DNA of 7,009 bases from Neisseria lactamica (GCA_001067655.1 JUNU01000392.1:1-7009); one strand, 5' to 3'; positions 1-6,198 are shown, counted from the stretch's first letter. Translations and numbers: made by a program. The notes: generated from the sequence alone by a model not told the origin.

Positions 1-49
1 TGAGCTAAGGCGAGGCAACGCCGTACTGGTTTAAAGTTAATCCACTATA
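1..49 (+). mobile_element. Correia repeat enclosed element (CREE), right-hand end, partial
   Basis: This is the terminal part of a CREE, a non-coding MITE-like element of Neisseria that ends in an inverted repeat with TATA at the edge. The internal motif GAGCTAAGGCGAGGCAACG (positions 2-20) and the terminal TTAATCCACTATA (37-49) are the recognisable parts, matched from memory of the CREE consensus. The element enters from outside the window, so its full length (long or internally deleted form) cannot be told. It lies 83 bases upstream of map and could supply its promoter. Confidence 0.88.
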
Positions 50-51
50 AA
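46..51 (+). promoter_or_regulatory. Candidate -10 box at CREE edge, upstream of map
   Basis: The CREE terminal TATA runs into AA to give TATAAA at 46-51, five of six matches to the sigma-70 -10 consensus. It would start transcription near position 58 and give a leader of about 75 bases before map. No good -35 box lies 16-18 bases upstream; the base-pair match there is poor. CREE ends are known to create promoters in Neisseria, which is the main reason for proposing it. Confidence 0.3.
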
Positions 52-103
52 ACAAGCTGCCGACTCATCCCCTTTCCTTTCAGGCAACCTTTGTGCCGCA
101 ACA

Positions 104-115
104 AGGTCGTCTGAA
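104..115 (+). repeat. DNA uptake sequence, exact 12-mer (single)
   Basis: AGGTCGTCTGAA in the map leader, ending 17 bases before the start codon. It is an unpaired copy, so it is not a terminator. DUS are bound by the type IV pilus protein ComP and bias uptake towards DNA of related species; the AGGTCG form is the dialect I recall for the N. mucosa/subflava group. Confidence 0.93.
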
Positions 116-132
116 ACCATCAAGGAAACAAC

Positions 133-912
133 ATGAACGAAATCATCATCAAAACCCCTGAAGAAATCGAGAAAATGCGCGAACTGGGCAAACTCGTCGC
201 CGAAGCCCTCGACTACATCGGACAATTCGTCAAACCCGGCGTAACCACCAACGAAATCGACAAACTCGTTTATGACTACCACGTCAACGTCCAAGGCGGC
301 TATCCCGCCCCCCTGCACTACGGCAACCCGCCCTATCCCAAATCCTGCTGCACCTCCGTCAACCACGTCATCTGCCACGGCATTCCCGACGACAAGCCGC
401 TCAAAGAAGGCGACATCATCAACATCGACCTGACCATCAAAAAAGACGGCTTCCACGGCGACTCCAGCCGTATGTTTACCGTCGGCAAAGTCTCCCCCAT
501 CGCCCAACGTCTGATTGACGTTACCCACGAATCCATGATGGCGGGCATCGCTGCCGTCAAACCCGGCGCAACCTTGGGCGACATCGGCTACGCCTGCCAA
601 CAAGTTGCCGAAAACGCAGGCTACTCCGTCGTACAAGAATTTTGCGGCCACGGCATCGGACGCGGTTTCCACGAAGCCCCGCAAGTCCTGCACTACGGCC
701 GCAAAGGACAAGGCGTCGTCCTGAAGCCCGGCATGATTTTCACCATCGAGCCGATGATCAACCAAGGCAAACGCCACCTGCGCATCCTAAACGACGGCTG
801 GACGGTCGTGACCAAAGACCGATCCCTCTCCGCCCAATGGGAACATGAAGTTTTAGTGACAGAAACCGGCTACGAAATCCTGACCATCAGCCCCGCCACC
901 GGCAAACCCTAA
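133..912 (+). CDS. map: Methionine aminopeptidase, type I
   Basis: A cytoplasmic metalloenzyme that removes the initiator methionine from new proteins when the second residue is small. The 259-residue product has the pita-bread fold sequence of type Ia bacterial enzymes with no N-terminal extension. The five metal ligands are all visible: Asp99, Asp110, His173, Glu206 and Glu237, two residues after the E. coli numbers 97, 108, 171, 204 and 235. The catalytic histidines His82 (VICHGIP) and His180 (GRGFHEAP) are also present. The ATG at 133 is chosen because AAGGAA (122-127) sits five bases upstream and the first residues (MNEIIIKTPEEIEKMR) match the usual family start. Length is normal for the family (E. 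coli 264). A single DUS precedes it and a DUS-pair hairpin follows 27 bases after the stop, so it is probably transcribed alone. It looks intact; identification is secure. Confidence 0.97.
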   Translation: MNEIIIKTPEEIEKMRELGKLVAEALDYIGQFVKPGVTTNEIDKLVYDYHVNVQGGYPAPLHYGNPPYPKSCCTSVNHVICHGIPDDKPLKEGDIINIDLTIKKDGFHGDSSRMFTVGKVSPIAQRLIDVTHESMMAGIAAVKPGATLGDIGYACQQVAENAGYSVVQEFCGHGIGRGFHEAPQVLHYGRKGQGVVLKPGMIFTIEPMINQGKRHLRILNDGWTVVTKDRSLSAQWEHEVLVTETGYEILTISPATGKP

Positions 913-939
913 CCTGTCAAAGCATCCTACTTTCAAAGC

Positions 940-1008
940 AAAAGGTCGTCTGAAATACAAACAAGGTTGTTGGCAAAACCCGCAGACCTCGTTTTCAGAC
1001 GACCTTTT
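940..1008 (+). terminator. DUS-pair hairpin terminator after map
   Basis: Two exact DUS copies in opposite directions (943-954 and 994-1005) form a perfect 16-bp stem, 940-955 with 993-1008, closed by a long 37-base loop (956-992). The right arm ends in TTTT. Inverted DUS pairs after genes commonly act as rho-independent terminators in Neisseria. The long loop makes this one weaker in appearance than the next one at 1771. Confidence 0.75.
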
Positions 1009-1213
1009 AAATTGCCCCTATCAAAACCATTCCCGATCACCCAATCCAGATCTAAACATCAGGCTGAGATATAGACAAATCTGCCCATCTCCACTGCACT
1101 TTCTCCATAATTTCATGCAAAACAATTATGTATAATAAATAATGTCAAACGCAACATTCCCGAAACGACTGTTTATTTGTGTAAAATATTACCGACACCT
1201 AATTGCTATCCTA

Positions 1214-1241
1214 TTGTTTTAAATGTTTTTTCTTCTATAAA
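1214..1241 (+). promoter_or_regulatory. Candidate sigma-70 promoter for the HTH gene
   Basis: TTGTTT (1214-1219) and TATAAA (1236-1241) are separated by 16 bases, matching three of six and five of six consensus positions. Transcription would begin near 1248 and give a leader of about 210 bases. In such AT-rich DNA, chance matches are common, so this is a proposal only. The inverted repeat at 1301-1324 would lie downstream of the start site. Confidence 0.3.
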
Positions 1242-1300
1242 ATATTTAACTTGGAAATATTTAGCCAATTTATGAAGAATTCCACAAAACTTCTTTCGAA

Positions 1301-1324
1301 TATACTGTCTAACAATTCAGTATA
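1301..1324. promoter_or_regulatory. Perfect inverted repeat, possible operator
   Basis: TATACTG (1301-1307) and CAGTATA (1318-1324) are exact complements separated by 10 bases, giving a 17-base centre-to-centre spacing. This resembles the two-half-site operators bound by helix-turn-helix dimers, and it lies 134 bases upstream of an HTH gene, so autoregulation is conceivable. The left arm itself also reads as a -10-like TATACT. Confidence 0.35.
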
Positions 1325-1458
1325 GATAGTTTTCTATGTCGCAATTAATGATTTCCCCTATAAGGAACTTTGCCGCCGAAAACTAATTTGCACTTTCCCA
1401 ATGTGAAGAAGCAGATTCTTGCTTATCAACAAACAATACAGAAGAAAAAGGAATTTTC

Positions 1459-1752
1459 ATGAAGTCGTTTGAGAAAATTGACAACATCCGCGATATCCGC
1501 AAAAAACTCGGTTTGAACCAAATGGACTTTTGGAGCCGCATCGGCGTAACCCAATCCGGTGGTTCACGTTACGAATCCGGCCGCAATATGCCCAAACCTG
1601 TACGCGAGCTGCTGCGCTTGGTGCACATCGAACGCGTTGACTTGGCAAAAGTAAACCGCGACGATTTGGCGATTGCCTCCCTGCTGAAAAACCGCGACCC
1701 TGAGTTGTACGCTTCCCTGAAAAAAGAAGCCAAATCTGACAAAGGCAAATAA
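1459..1752 (+). CDS. Helix-turn-helix DNA-binding protein, Xre-like, target unknown
   Basis: A 97-residue protein with a compact N-terminal helix-turn-helix region, roughly residues 10-57. The pattern is Xre/Cro-like: a first helix with IRDIRKKLGLNQ, a second with MDFWSRIGV, then TQSGGSRYESGRNMP, where the SRYESGR run resembles the recognition-helix end of the family, and a final helix PVRELLRLVHIE. Residues 61-97 are charged (DLAKVNRDDL, then LKKEAKSDKGK) and hold no recognisable ligand or dimer domain. The start is supported by AAAGGAA (1447-1453) five bases before the ATG. The gene stands alone, with a long AT-rich upstream region and a strong terminator directly behind it. It is probably a small cytoplasmic transcription regulator; I do not recognise a characterised member. 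No toxin partner is next to it, so an antitoxin role is not supported. Confidence 0.85.
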   Translation: MKSFEKIDNIRDIRKKLGLNQMDFWSRIGVTQSGGSRYESGRNMPKPVRELLRLVHIERVDLAKVNRDDLAIASLLKNRDPELYASLKKEAKSDKGK

Positions 1753-1770
1753 GCCCGTTTCGATTTGTTT

Positions 1771-1816
1771 CAAAAAGGTCGTCTGAAACGATATTCCGTT
1801 TCAGACGACCTTTTTG
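1771..1816 (+). terminator. Perfect 20-bp DUS-pair terminator after HTH gene
   Basis: Positions 1771-1790 pair without mismatch with 1797-1816 around a six-base loop (1791-1796). Each arm holds an exact DUS (1776-1787 on +, 1800-1811 on -). A five-base T run (1811-1815) lies on the plus side and an A run on the other, so it could stop transcription in both directions. It begins 19 bases after the HTH stop codon. Confidence 0.92.
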
Positions 1817-1819
1817 CGC

Positions 1820-1825
1820 TATAAT
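1820..1825 (+). promoter_or_regulatory. Candidate valS -10 box
   Basis: TATAAT, a perfect -10 hexamer, begins four bases after the terminator stem. Transcription would start near 1832 and give a valS leader of about 56 bases. The -35 region at 17-base spacing (1797-1802) falls inside the right arm of the terminator stem and matches the consensus poorly, so the promoter would depend on the -10 box or an activator. Confidence 0.4.
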
Positions 1826-1848
1826 CCGCAATTATTTTTTAAACAGAC

Positions 1849-1862
1849 GTTTGCCCGCAAAC
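1849..1862 (+). other. Short stem-loop in the valS leader
   Basis: GTTTG (1849-1853) pairs with CAAAC (1858-1862) around CCCG, followed by CCCTTTT. It sits 25 bases before the valS start codon. The stem is short and could be chance; no tRNA-binding (T-box) leader is visible. Confidence 0.25.
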
Positions 1863-1887
1863 CCTTTTACAGACAGCATTTTTTACC

Positions 1888-4725
1888 ATGTTAGACAAAT
1901 ACAATCCCGCCGAAATCGAATCCAAACACTATCAAAACTGGGAAACCCAAGGTTATTTCCAGCCCGATATGGATTTGACCAAACCGTCTTTTTCCATCCA
2001 ACTGCCGCCGCCCAACGTAACCGGCACGCTGCACATGGGCCATGCCTTCAACCAAACCATTATGGACGGCCTGACCCGCTACTACCGCATGAAAGGCTGC
2101 AACACTGCCTGGATTCCGGGCACCGACCACGCGGGCATCGCCACGCAAATCGTGGTTGAGCGCCAGCTTGCCGCGCAAAACGTGTCCCGTCATGATTTGG
2201 GCCGTGAAAAATTCTTGGAAAAAGTGTGGGAATGGAAAGAAGTTTCCGGTGGCACGATTACGCAGCAGATGCGCCGCGTGGGCTGTTCTGCCGACTGGAC
2301 ACGCGAGTATTTCACGATGGACGATGTGCGCGCCGAAACCGTGACCGAAGTGTTCGTGCGCCTGTATGAACAGGGCTTGATTTACCGCGGCAAACGCTTG
2401 GTGAACTGGGATCCCGTGCTCGGCACGGCGGTATCGGATTTGGAAGTGGAAAGCGTGGAAGAACAAGGCTCTATGTGGCACATCCGCTATCCGCTGGCGG
2501 ACAATCCCGCCGAAGCCGTTATCGTGGCGACCACCCGCCCTGAAACTCTGCTGGGCGACGTTGCCGTTGCCGTCAATCCTGAAGACGAACGTTATACCCA
2601 TTTGATCGGCAAAGAATTAATCCTGCCGCTGACCGGCCGCACCATTCCCGTGATTGCCGACGAATACGTTGAAAAAGACTTCGGCACAGGCTGCGTGAAA
2701 ATCACGCCTGCGCACGACTTCAACGACTACGAAGTCGGCAAACGCCATGACACGCGCTTGGTTAACGTGTTCGATTTGGAAGCCAAAGTGCTGGCAAACG
2801 CCGAAGTGTTCAACTTCAAAGGCGAAGCGCAACAAGGCTTTGCCCTGCCTGAAAAATACGCAGGCTTAGACCGCTTTGCCGCGCGCAAACAAATGGTTGC
2901 TGATTTGCAGGAACAAGGCTTGTTGGTCGAAATCAAAGCGCACACGCTGATGACACCGAAAGGCGACCGCACAGGTTCGGTAATTGAACCGATGCTGACC
3001 AGCCAATGGTTTGTCGCCATGTCTGCCACACCGAACGGCGGCGAACCTGACAGCGAATTCAAAGGCTTAAGCCTCGCCGACAAAGCCAAAAAAGCCGTCG
3101 ACAGCGGCGCGGTACGCTTCATCCCCGAAAACTGGGTCAACACCTACAACCAATGGATGAACAACATCCAAGACTGGTGCATCTCGCGCCAACTGTGGTG
3201 GGGCCATCAGATTCCCGCGTGGTACGACGAAGCAGGCAATGTTTACGTTGCCCGCAATCAGGCGGAAGCCGAAAAACAAGCCGGCAAAACAGGCTTGACC
3301 CGCGAAGAAGACGTGTTGGACACATGGTTCTCCTCCGCGCTCGTGCCGTTCTCTACGCTCGGCTGGCCGTCTGAAACCGACGAACTCAAAGCCTTCCTGC
3401 CGTCCAACGTCTTGGTCACCGGCTACGAAATCATCTTCTTCTGGGTGGCGCGCATGATTATGATGACCACCCACTTCACCGGCAAAGTACCATTTAAAGA
3501 CGTGTACATCCACGGCATCGTGCGCGACCACGAAGGCAAAAAAATGTCCAAATCCGAAGGCAACGTCATCGACCCCGTCGATTTGATCGACGGCATCGAC
3601 TTGGACAAACTGCTGGTGAAACGTACGACCGGTCTGCGCAAACCCGAAACCGCGCCGAAAGTGGAAGAAGCCACGAAAAAACTCTTCCCCGAAGGCATCC
3701 CCAGCATGGGCGCGGACGCATTGCGTTTCACTATGGCGAGCTACGCCAGCCTCGGTCGCAGCGTGAACTTCGACTTCAAACGCGCCGAAGGCTACCGCAA
3801 CTTCTGCAACAAAATCTGGAACGCCACCAACTTCGTCTTGATGAACACCGAAAACCAAGACTGCGGCTACGGCGAAACCGCCACCGAACCACGCGGCTAT
3901 TCCTTCCCCGATATGTGGATCATAGGTCGTCTGAATCAGACCATTGAGCAAGTAACGCAAGCCTACGAAACCTACCGCTTTGATTTGGCGGCGGAAACCC
4001 TGTACAGCTTCGTGTGGAACGACTATTGCGACTGGTATCTGGAACTCGCCAAAGTACAGCTTCAAACCGGCTGCGCCAGCCGCCAACGCGCCACACGCCA
4101 TACCTTATTGCGCGTACTCGAAGCCGCCCTGCGCCTGCTGCATCCGATTATCCCGTTCATCACCGAAGAACTGTGGCAAACCGTCGCCCTCATGTGCGAC
4201 GCGAAAACCACCGACAGCATCATGCTCGCCCGCTTCCCCGAAGCTGACCGCGAACAAATCGTTCAGACGACCTTCGAGCAAATGACCGTGTTGCAGGATT
4301 TGATTGGCGCGGTCCGCAACCTGCGCGGCGAAATGGGCATCCAGCCCAACGTGAAAGCTCCGCTGTTTGTCGAAAGCGCGGACGACTTGGCGGACTACCT
4401 CAAATACCTGCCGATGATGACCCGCTTGACCGAAGTACAACAAGTCGCCGCCCTGCCCGAAGGCGAAGACGCCCCCGTCGCCGTCTGCAACGGCGCGCGC
4501 CTGATGCTGAAAATCGAAATCGACAAAACCGCCGAAACCGCCCGTTTGAGCAAAGAAGCCGAGAAGCTGCAAAAAGCCTTGGACAAACTCAACGCCAAAC
4601 TCTCCAAACCCGGCTACACCGAAAAAGCCCCCGCGCATCTGGTGGAAAAAGATAAAGCCGATTTGGCGGAGTTGGAAGACAAAATGGCGAAAGTTCAAAA
4701 TCAGTTGGCGAAGTTGAAAGACTGA
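1888..4725 (+). CDS. valS: Valine--tRNA ligase
   Basis: Class I aminoacyl-tRNA synthetase that activates valine with ATP, loads it on tRNA-Val, and hydrolyses mischarged threonine. The 945-residue product is close to the E. coli length of 951. The catalytic HIGH-type motif is HMGH (residues 49-52, after LPPPNVTGTL) and KMSKS is exact at 552-556. The CP1 editing domain shows TTRPET (215-220) and HDFNDYEVGKRH with Asp277. The catalytic core resumes at WWGHQIPAWY (437-446) and DTWFSS (478-483). The anticodon-binding domain includes DYCDWYLEL (712-720), and a lysine-rich coiled coil fills about 882-945, as is usual for ValRS. No Shine-Dalgarno is visible before the ATG at 1888; the start is chosen because MLDKYNPAEIE aligns with the family N-terminus. 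Two exact DUS and one meningococcal-type DUS core lie inside the gene. It is intact and separately terminated on both sides. Confidence 0.98.
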   Translation: MLDKYNPAEIESKHYQNWETQGYFQPDMDLTKPSFSIQLPPPNVTGTLHMGHAFNQTIMDGLTRYYRMKGCNTAWIPGTDHAGIATQIVVERQLAAQNVSRHDLGREKFLEKVWEWKEVSGGTITQQMRRVGCSADWTREYFTMDDVRAETVTEVFVRLYEQGLIYRGKRLVNWDPVLGTAVSDLEVESVEEQGSMWHIRYPLADNPAEAVIVATTRPETLLGDVAVAVNPEDERYTHLIGKELILPLTGRTIPVIADEYVEKDFGTGCVKITPAHDFNDYEVGKRHDTRLVNVFDLEAKVLANAEVFNFKGEAQQGFALPEKYAGLDRFAARKQMVADLQEQGLLVEIKAHTLMTPKGDRTGSVIEPMLTSQWFVAMSATPNGGEPDSEFKGLSLADKAKKAVDSGAVRFIPENWVNTYNQWMNNIQDWCISRQLWWGHQIPAWYDEAGNVYVARNQAEAEKQAGKTGLTREEDVLDTWFSSALVPFSTLGWPSETDELKAFLPSNVLVTGYEIIFFWVARMIMMTTHFTGKVPFKDVYIHGIVRDHEGKKMSKSEGNVIDPVDLIDGIDLDKLLVKRTTGLRKPETAPKVEEATKKLFPEGIPSMGADALRFTMASYASLGRSVNFDFKRAEGYRNFCNKIWNATNFVLMNTENQDCGYGETATEPRGYSFPDMWIIGRLNQTIEQVTQAYETYRFDLAAETLYSFVWNDYCDWYLELAKVQLQTGCASRQRATRHTLLRVLEAALRLLHPIIPFITEELWQTVALMCDAKTTDSIMLARFPEADREQIVQTTFEQMTVLQDLIGAVRNLRGEMGIQPNVKAPLFVESADDLADYLKYLPMMTRLTEVQQVAALPEGEDAPVAVCNGARLMLKIEIDKTAETARLSKEAEKLQKALDKLNAKLSKPGYTEKAPAHLVEKDKADLAELEDKMAKVQNQLAKLKD
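3364..3375 (+). repeat. DUS core of the meningococcal type, inside valS
   Basis: TGGCCGTCTGAA contains the ten-base core GCCGTCTGAA used by meningococcus and gonococcus, whereas the other DUS here read GTCGTCTGAA. It encodes part of GWPSET in valS. It may be chance, since that protein segment is conserved in type, or a trace of exchange with another Neisseria. Confidence 0.55.
3924..3935 (+). repeat. DNA uptake sequence, exact 12-mer inside valS
   Basis: AGGTCGTCTGAA lies within codons 679-683 and encodes IGRLN. The same protein motif is tolerated by the family, so the DUS is carried without harming the reading frame. Confidence 0.9.
4262..4273 (-). repeat. DNA uptake sequence, exact 12-mer inside valS, reverse
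   Basis: TTCAGACGACCT on the plus strand (an exact DUS on the minus strand) lies within the codons for VQTTFE in the valS C-terminal region, an area that varies between species. It is unpaired, so it is not a terminator. Confidence 0.9.
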
Positions 4726-4743
4726 TTGTCGGCTGAATAAGAA

Positions 4744-4777
4744 AAGACCGTTTGAAACTTAAATTTCAGACGGTCTT
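4744..4777 (+). terminator. Divergent DUS-like hairpin terminator after valS
   Basis: Positions 4744-4757 pair with 4764-4777 around the loop CTTAAA, 14 bp with one G-U pair. The right arm, read on the minus strand, is AGACCGTCTGAA, which differs from the local dialect at two bases; the left arm has a further change (TTTGAA). Only a two-base T run follows, so termination strength is uncertain. It begins 18 bases after the valS stop codon. Confidence 0.7.
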
Positions 4778-4798
4778 AATCAATGGGACAATAGAACT

Positions 4799-5032
4799 AT
4801 GCCTGATATTACTATGACTGAAATTGCACCTATATTACTCGTTGTTGCCATTGTGATATTTCATATTCATACATGCTTTACTGAAGCCACCCATCTTAAC
4901 AGATGGCAACCATGGCTGATTATCTTCCTGATGGTTATTTTCGGCACTTTACCCATCTACTTTGTTAGTCGTACTGCATTGTTTAAATTATGTATTCAAC
5001 TGCTGTTAATCGCGCTATTTTTTATTATTTGA
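4799..5032 (+). CDS. Small hydrophobic membrane protein, unknown function
   Basis: A 77-residue protein made almost entirely of hydrophobic stretches. Three likely membrane segments are visible: about residues 9-27, 39-56 and 61-77, linked by a short polar piece (TEATHLNRWQP, 28-38) and by SRTAL. A few histidines (22, 24 and 32) and Cys26 and Cys65 stand out but form no motif I know. The ATG at 4799 has only a weak GGGA (4785-4788) ten bases upstream; Met6 at 4814 is an alternative start with no better signal. It follows the valS hairpin by 21 bases and is followed by a DUS-pair terminator at 5220, which supports a real transcription unit. Base composition is more AT-rich than its neighbours. 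It is likely an inner-membrane protein; no function can be inferred. Confidence 0.6.
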   Translation: MPDITMTEIAPILLVVAIVIFHIHTCFTEATHLNRWQPWLIIFLMVIFGTLPIYFVSRTALFKLCIQLLLIALFFII

Positions 5033-5219
5033 TTGCGCTTTTTCGTAATTGTAGATGGTTCAAGGCTCAACGAAACTTTTTTATTTCAAAATGTTGTTGA
5101 GTTTGTCAGTTCAGTTTACTTTTTTTGTTTTTGATGCTGCACCTATCGTCAGCCATGTCAAAACTAAGCAGGTTGACTATACAATCAGAACTTTGCCCGC
5201 TTTTAGACTTGAGGAAAAG

Positions 5220-5261
5220 AAAGATCGTCTGAAAACCAAAATCTGTTTTCAGACGACCTTT
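5220..5261 (+). terminator. DUS-pair hairpin terminator with one mismatch
   Basis: Positions 5220-5236 pair with 5245-5261 around an eight-base loop; 16 of 17 positions pair and one is an A-C mismatch, because the left arm reads AGATCGTCTGAA. The right arm is an exact DUS on the minus strand (5248-5259) and ends in a run of five T. It would stop transcription from the small membrane protein gene. Confidence 0.82.
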
Positions 5262-5291
5262 TTATTATTTCGGCAGATAAAGTTTGTGCGA

Positions 5292-5328
5292 CAAAGCGGT
5301 CAGTAGAATGGGGAAACGCTCCGCTTTG
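5292..5328. repeat. Inverted repeat, 8 bp arms
   Basis: CAAAGCGG (5292-5299) and CCGCTTTG (5321-5328) are exact complements separated by 21 bases. There is no T run on either side, so it is not a typical terminator. Its role is unknown and it may be chance. Confidence 0.35.
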
Positions 5329-5384
5329 CAGTACGGTTTATCAATGTAATCAGACCTTTCCTACGACTTAAATCTTCTTGAAAA

Positions 5385-5396
5385 AGGTCGCCTGAA
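5385..5396 (+). repeat. DUS variant, 11 of 12 bases
   Basis: AGGTCGCCTGAA differs from the local DUS by one base (T to C). It has no inverted partner. It lies 44 bases beyond the stop of the minus-strand adenylyltransferase gene, where a terminator would be expected; only a weak GAAAC-ACC-GTTTC stem (5394-5406) overlaps it. Confidence 0.6.
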
Positions 5397-5439
5397 ACAC
5401 CGTTTCCTTATCTTTTATCACTTTTAACGAACTGTCCCT

Positions 5440-6195
5440 CTAGGGTCGATACGCTTTGCCGCATACGCCGCAATCCGGATTTTTGTGGACGCGGAATGTC
5501 TGCCATTTGGCGGTGAGGGTGTTGTAGGTCGTCAGTTTGCCGTGTGTCGGTTCGCCTGCGCCGGTGAGAATTTTGAGGGCTTCGGCGGCTTGGGTGGCGC
5601 CGATGATGCCGACCAATGGGGAAAATACGCCGAACAGGGCACAGGCGCCGTCGTCGGCGGTGTCGCCGTCAAACAGGCAGGCATAGCAAGGACTGTCGGG
5701 CAAGTCGGAGCGGTACACGGCGATTTGTCCTTCAAAACGCACGGCGGCGCCGGAAACCAGCGGGGTACGGGTGGCGACGGCGGCGCGGTTGATGGCTTGG
5801 CGGGTGGGATAGTTGTCGGTGCAGTCGAGGACGATGTCGGCAGTACGCATGAGTTCGGTCAGGCGGGCTTCGTCCAGCTTTTCGGTCAGGGCGGTAATGT
5901 CGCACGCGCTGTTGACGGCTTTCAGACGACCTGCCATCACTTGCGCTTTGGCTTGTCCGATGTCGGCTTCGGTGAAGGCGGTTTGGCGTTGGAGGTTGGT
6001 ATCGTCTATGGTGTCGTGGTCGGCGATGATGAGTTTGCCGACGCCCGAAGCGGCAAGATACGGGAGGGCTGCCGCACCCAGTCCGCCGCAGCCGACGACG
6101 AGGACGCGGGCGGCAAGGATTTTTTCCTGCCCTTCGATACCGATTTCGTCGAGAAGGATGTGGCGGCTGTAACGGAGCAGTTGGTGGTCGTTCAT
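5440..6195 (-). CDS. MoeB/ThiF/HesA-family adenylyltransferase (E1-like)
   Basis: A cytoplasmic E1-like enzyme that uses ATP to adenylate the C-terminal glycine of a small sulfur-carrier protein such as MoaD or ThiS. The 251-residue protein fits the E. coli MoeB and ThiF lengths (249 and 251). Visible signatures: the opening LLRYSRHILL with Arg11, the ATP-binding GCGGLG at 35-40, DHDTIDDTNLQRQ with Asp59 and NLQRQ at 67-71, LDCTDN with Asp127, SGAAVRFEGQ (148-157), and two zinc-binding CxxC pairs, Cys170/173 and Cys242/245. Cys185 lies where ThiF and MoeB carry their sulfur-related cysteine. MoeB and ThiF cannot be separated by sequence alone here, so no symbol is given. The ATG at 6195 is chosen because the family N-terminus starts there; a 26-codon extension to a TTG at 6273 would translate a DUS. 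No Shine-Dalgarno is visible. It lies downstream of a MoaC-like gene on the same strand, which favours a molybdopterin role, but a hairpin separates them. Confidence 0.92.
   Translation of the reverse strand: MNDHQLLRYSRHILLDEIGIEGQEKILAARVLVVGCGGLGAAALPYLAASGVGKLIIADHDTIDDTNLQRQTAFTEADIGQAKAQVMAGRLKAVNSACDITALTEKLDEARLTELMRTADIVLDCTDNYPTRQAINRAAVATRTPLVSGAAVRFEGQIAVYRSDLPDSPCYACLFDGDTADDGACALFGVFSPLVGIIGATQAAEALKILTGAGEPTHGKLTTYNTLTAKWQTFRVHKNPDCGVCGKAYRP
5921..5932 (-). repeat. DNA uptake sequence, exact 12-mer inside the adenylyltransferase gene
   Basis: The minus strand reads AGGTCGTCTGAA, encoding the GRLK of MAGRLKAV in a variable helix of the protein. It is unpaired. Confidence 0.9.
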
Positions 6196-6198
6196 GAT

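Larger units (their letters stand above)
1009..1458. other. AT-rich intergenic region between map and the HTH gene
   Basis: About 450 bases without a supported gene, clearly richer in A and T than the flanking coding DNA. It contains a candidate promoter (1214-1241), two copies of AAATATTT 15 bases apart (1240-1247 and 1255-1262), a perfect inverted repeat (1301-1324), and a small stem ATAG-TTTT-CTAT (1326-1337). The longest short frame I noted, 26 codons at 1142-1222, has no ribosome binding site. No DUS occurs between 1006 and 1458. Confidence 0.6.
5033..5439. other. Intergenic region between convergent genes
   Basis: About 400 bases with no supported gene. It contains a DUS-pair terminator (5220-5261), an 8-bp inverted repeat (5292-5299 with 5321-5328) and a one-off DUS variant (5385-5396). 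An 83-codon frame at 5055-5306 runs through the terminator and has no ribosome binding site, so I do not call it. Confidence 0.6.

Noticed and set aside
1142..1222. A 26-codon frame in the AT-rich region
   Set aside because: No ribosome binding site, no recognised similarity, and such short frames are common by chance.
1459..1752. HTH gene as antitoxin of a toxin-antitoxin pair
   Set aside because: There is no adjacent toxin-like gene; the next gene is valS, beyond a strong terminator.
943..1811. Repeated short motif that might suggest a CRISPR array
   Set aside because: The repeats are 12-base DUS in irregular spacing and both orientations, in terminators and genes, with no spacers of constant length and no cas genes.
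1826..1887. T-box or riboswitch in the valS leader
   Set aside because: The leader is only about 60 bases with one 5-bp stem; no T-box sequence or other riboswitch core is visible.
3067..4101. Long minus-strand open frame opposite valS
   Set aside because: It is a shadow of the valS reading frame: low-complexity composition rich in Phe, Val, Gly and His, and no ribosome binding site or domain.
5055..5306. An 83-codon plus-strand frame with a hydrophobic start
   Set aside because: It has no ribosome binding site, runs straight through the DUS-pair terminator at 5220-5261, and its C-terminal part is only the translation of that repeat.
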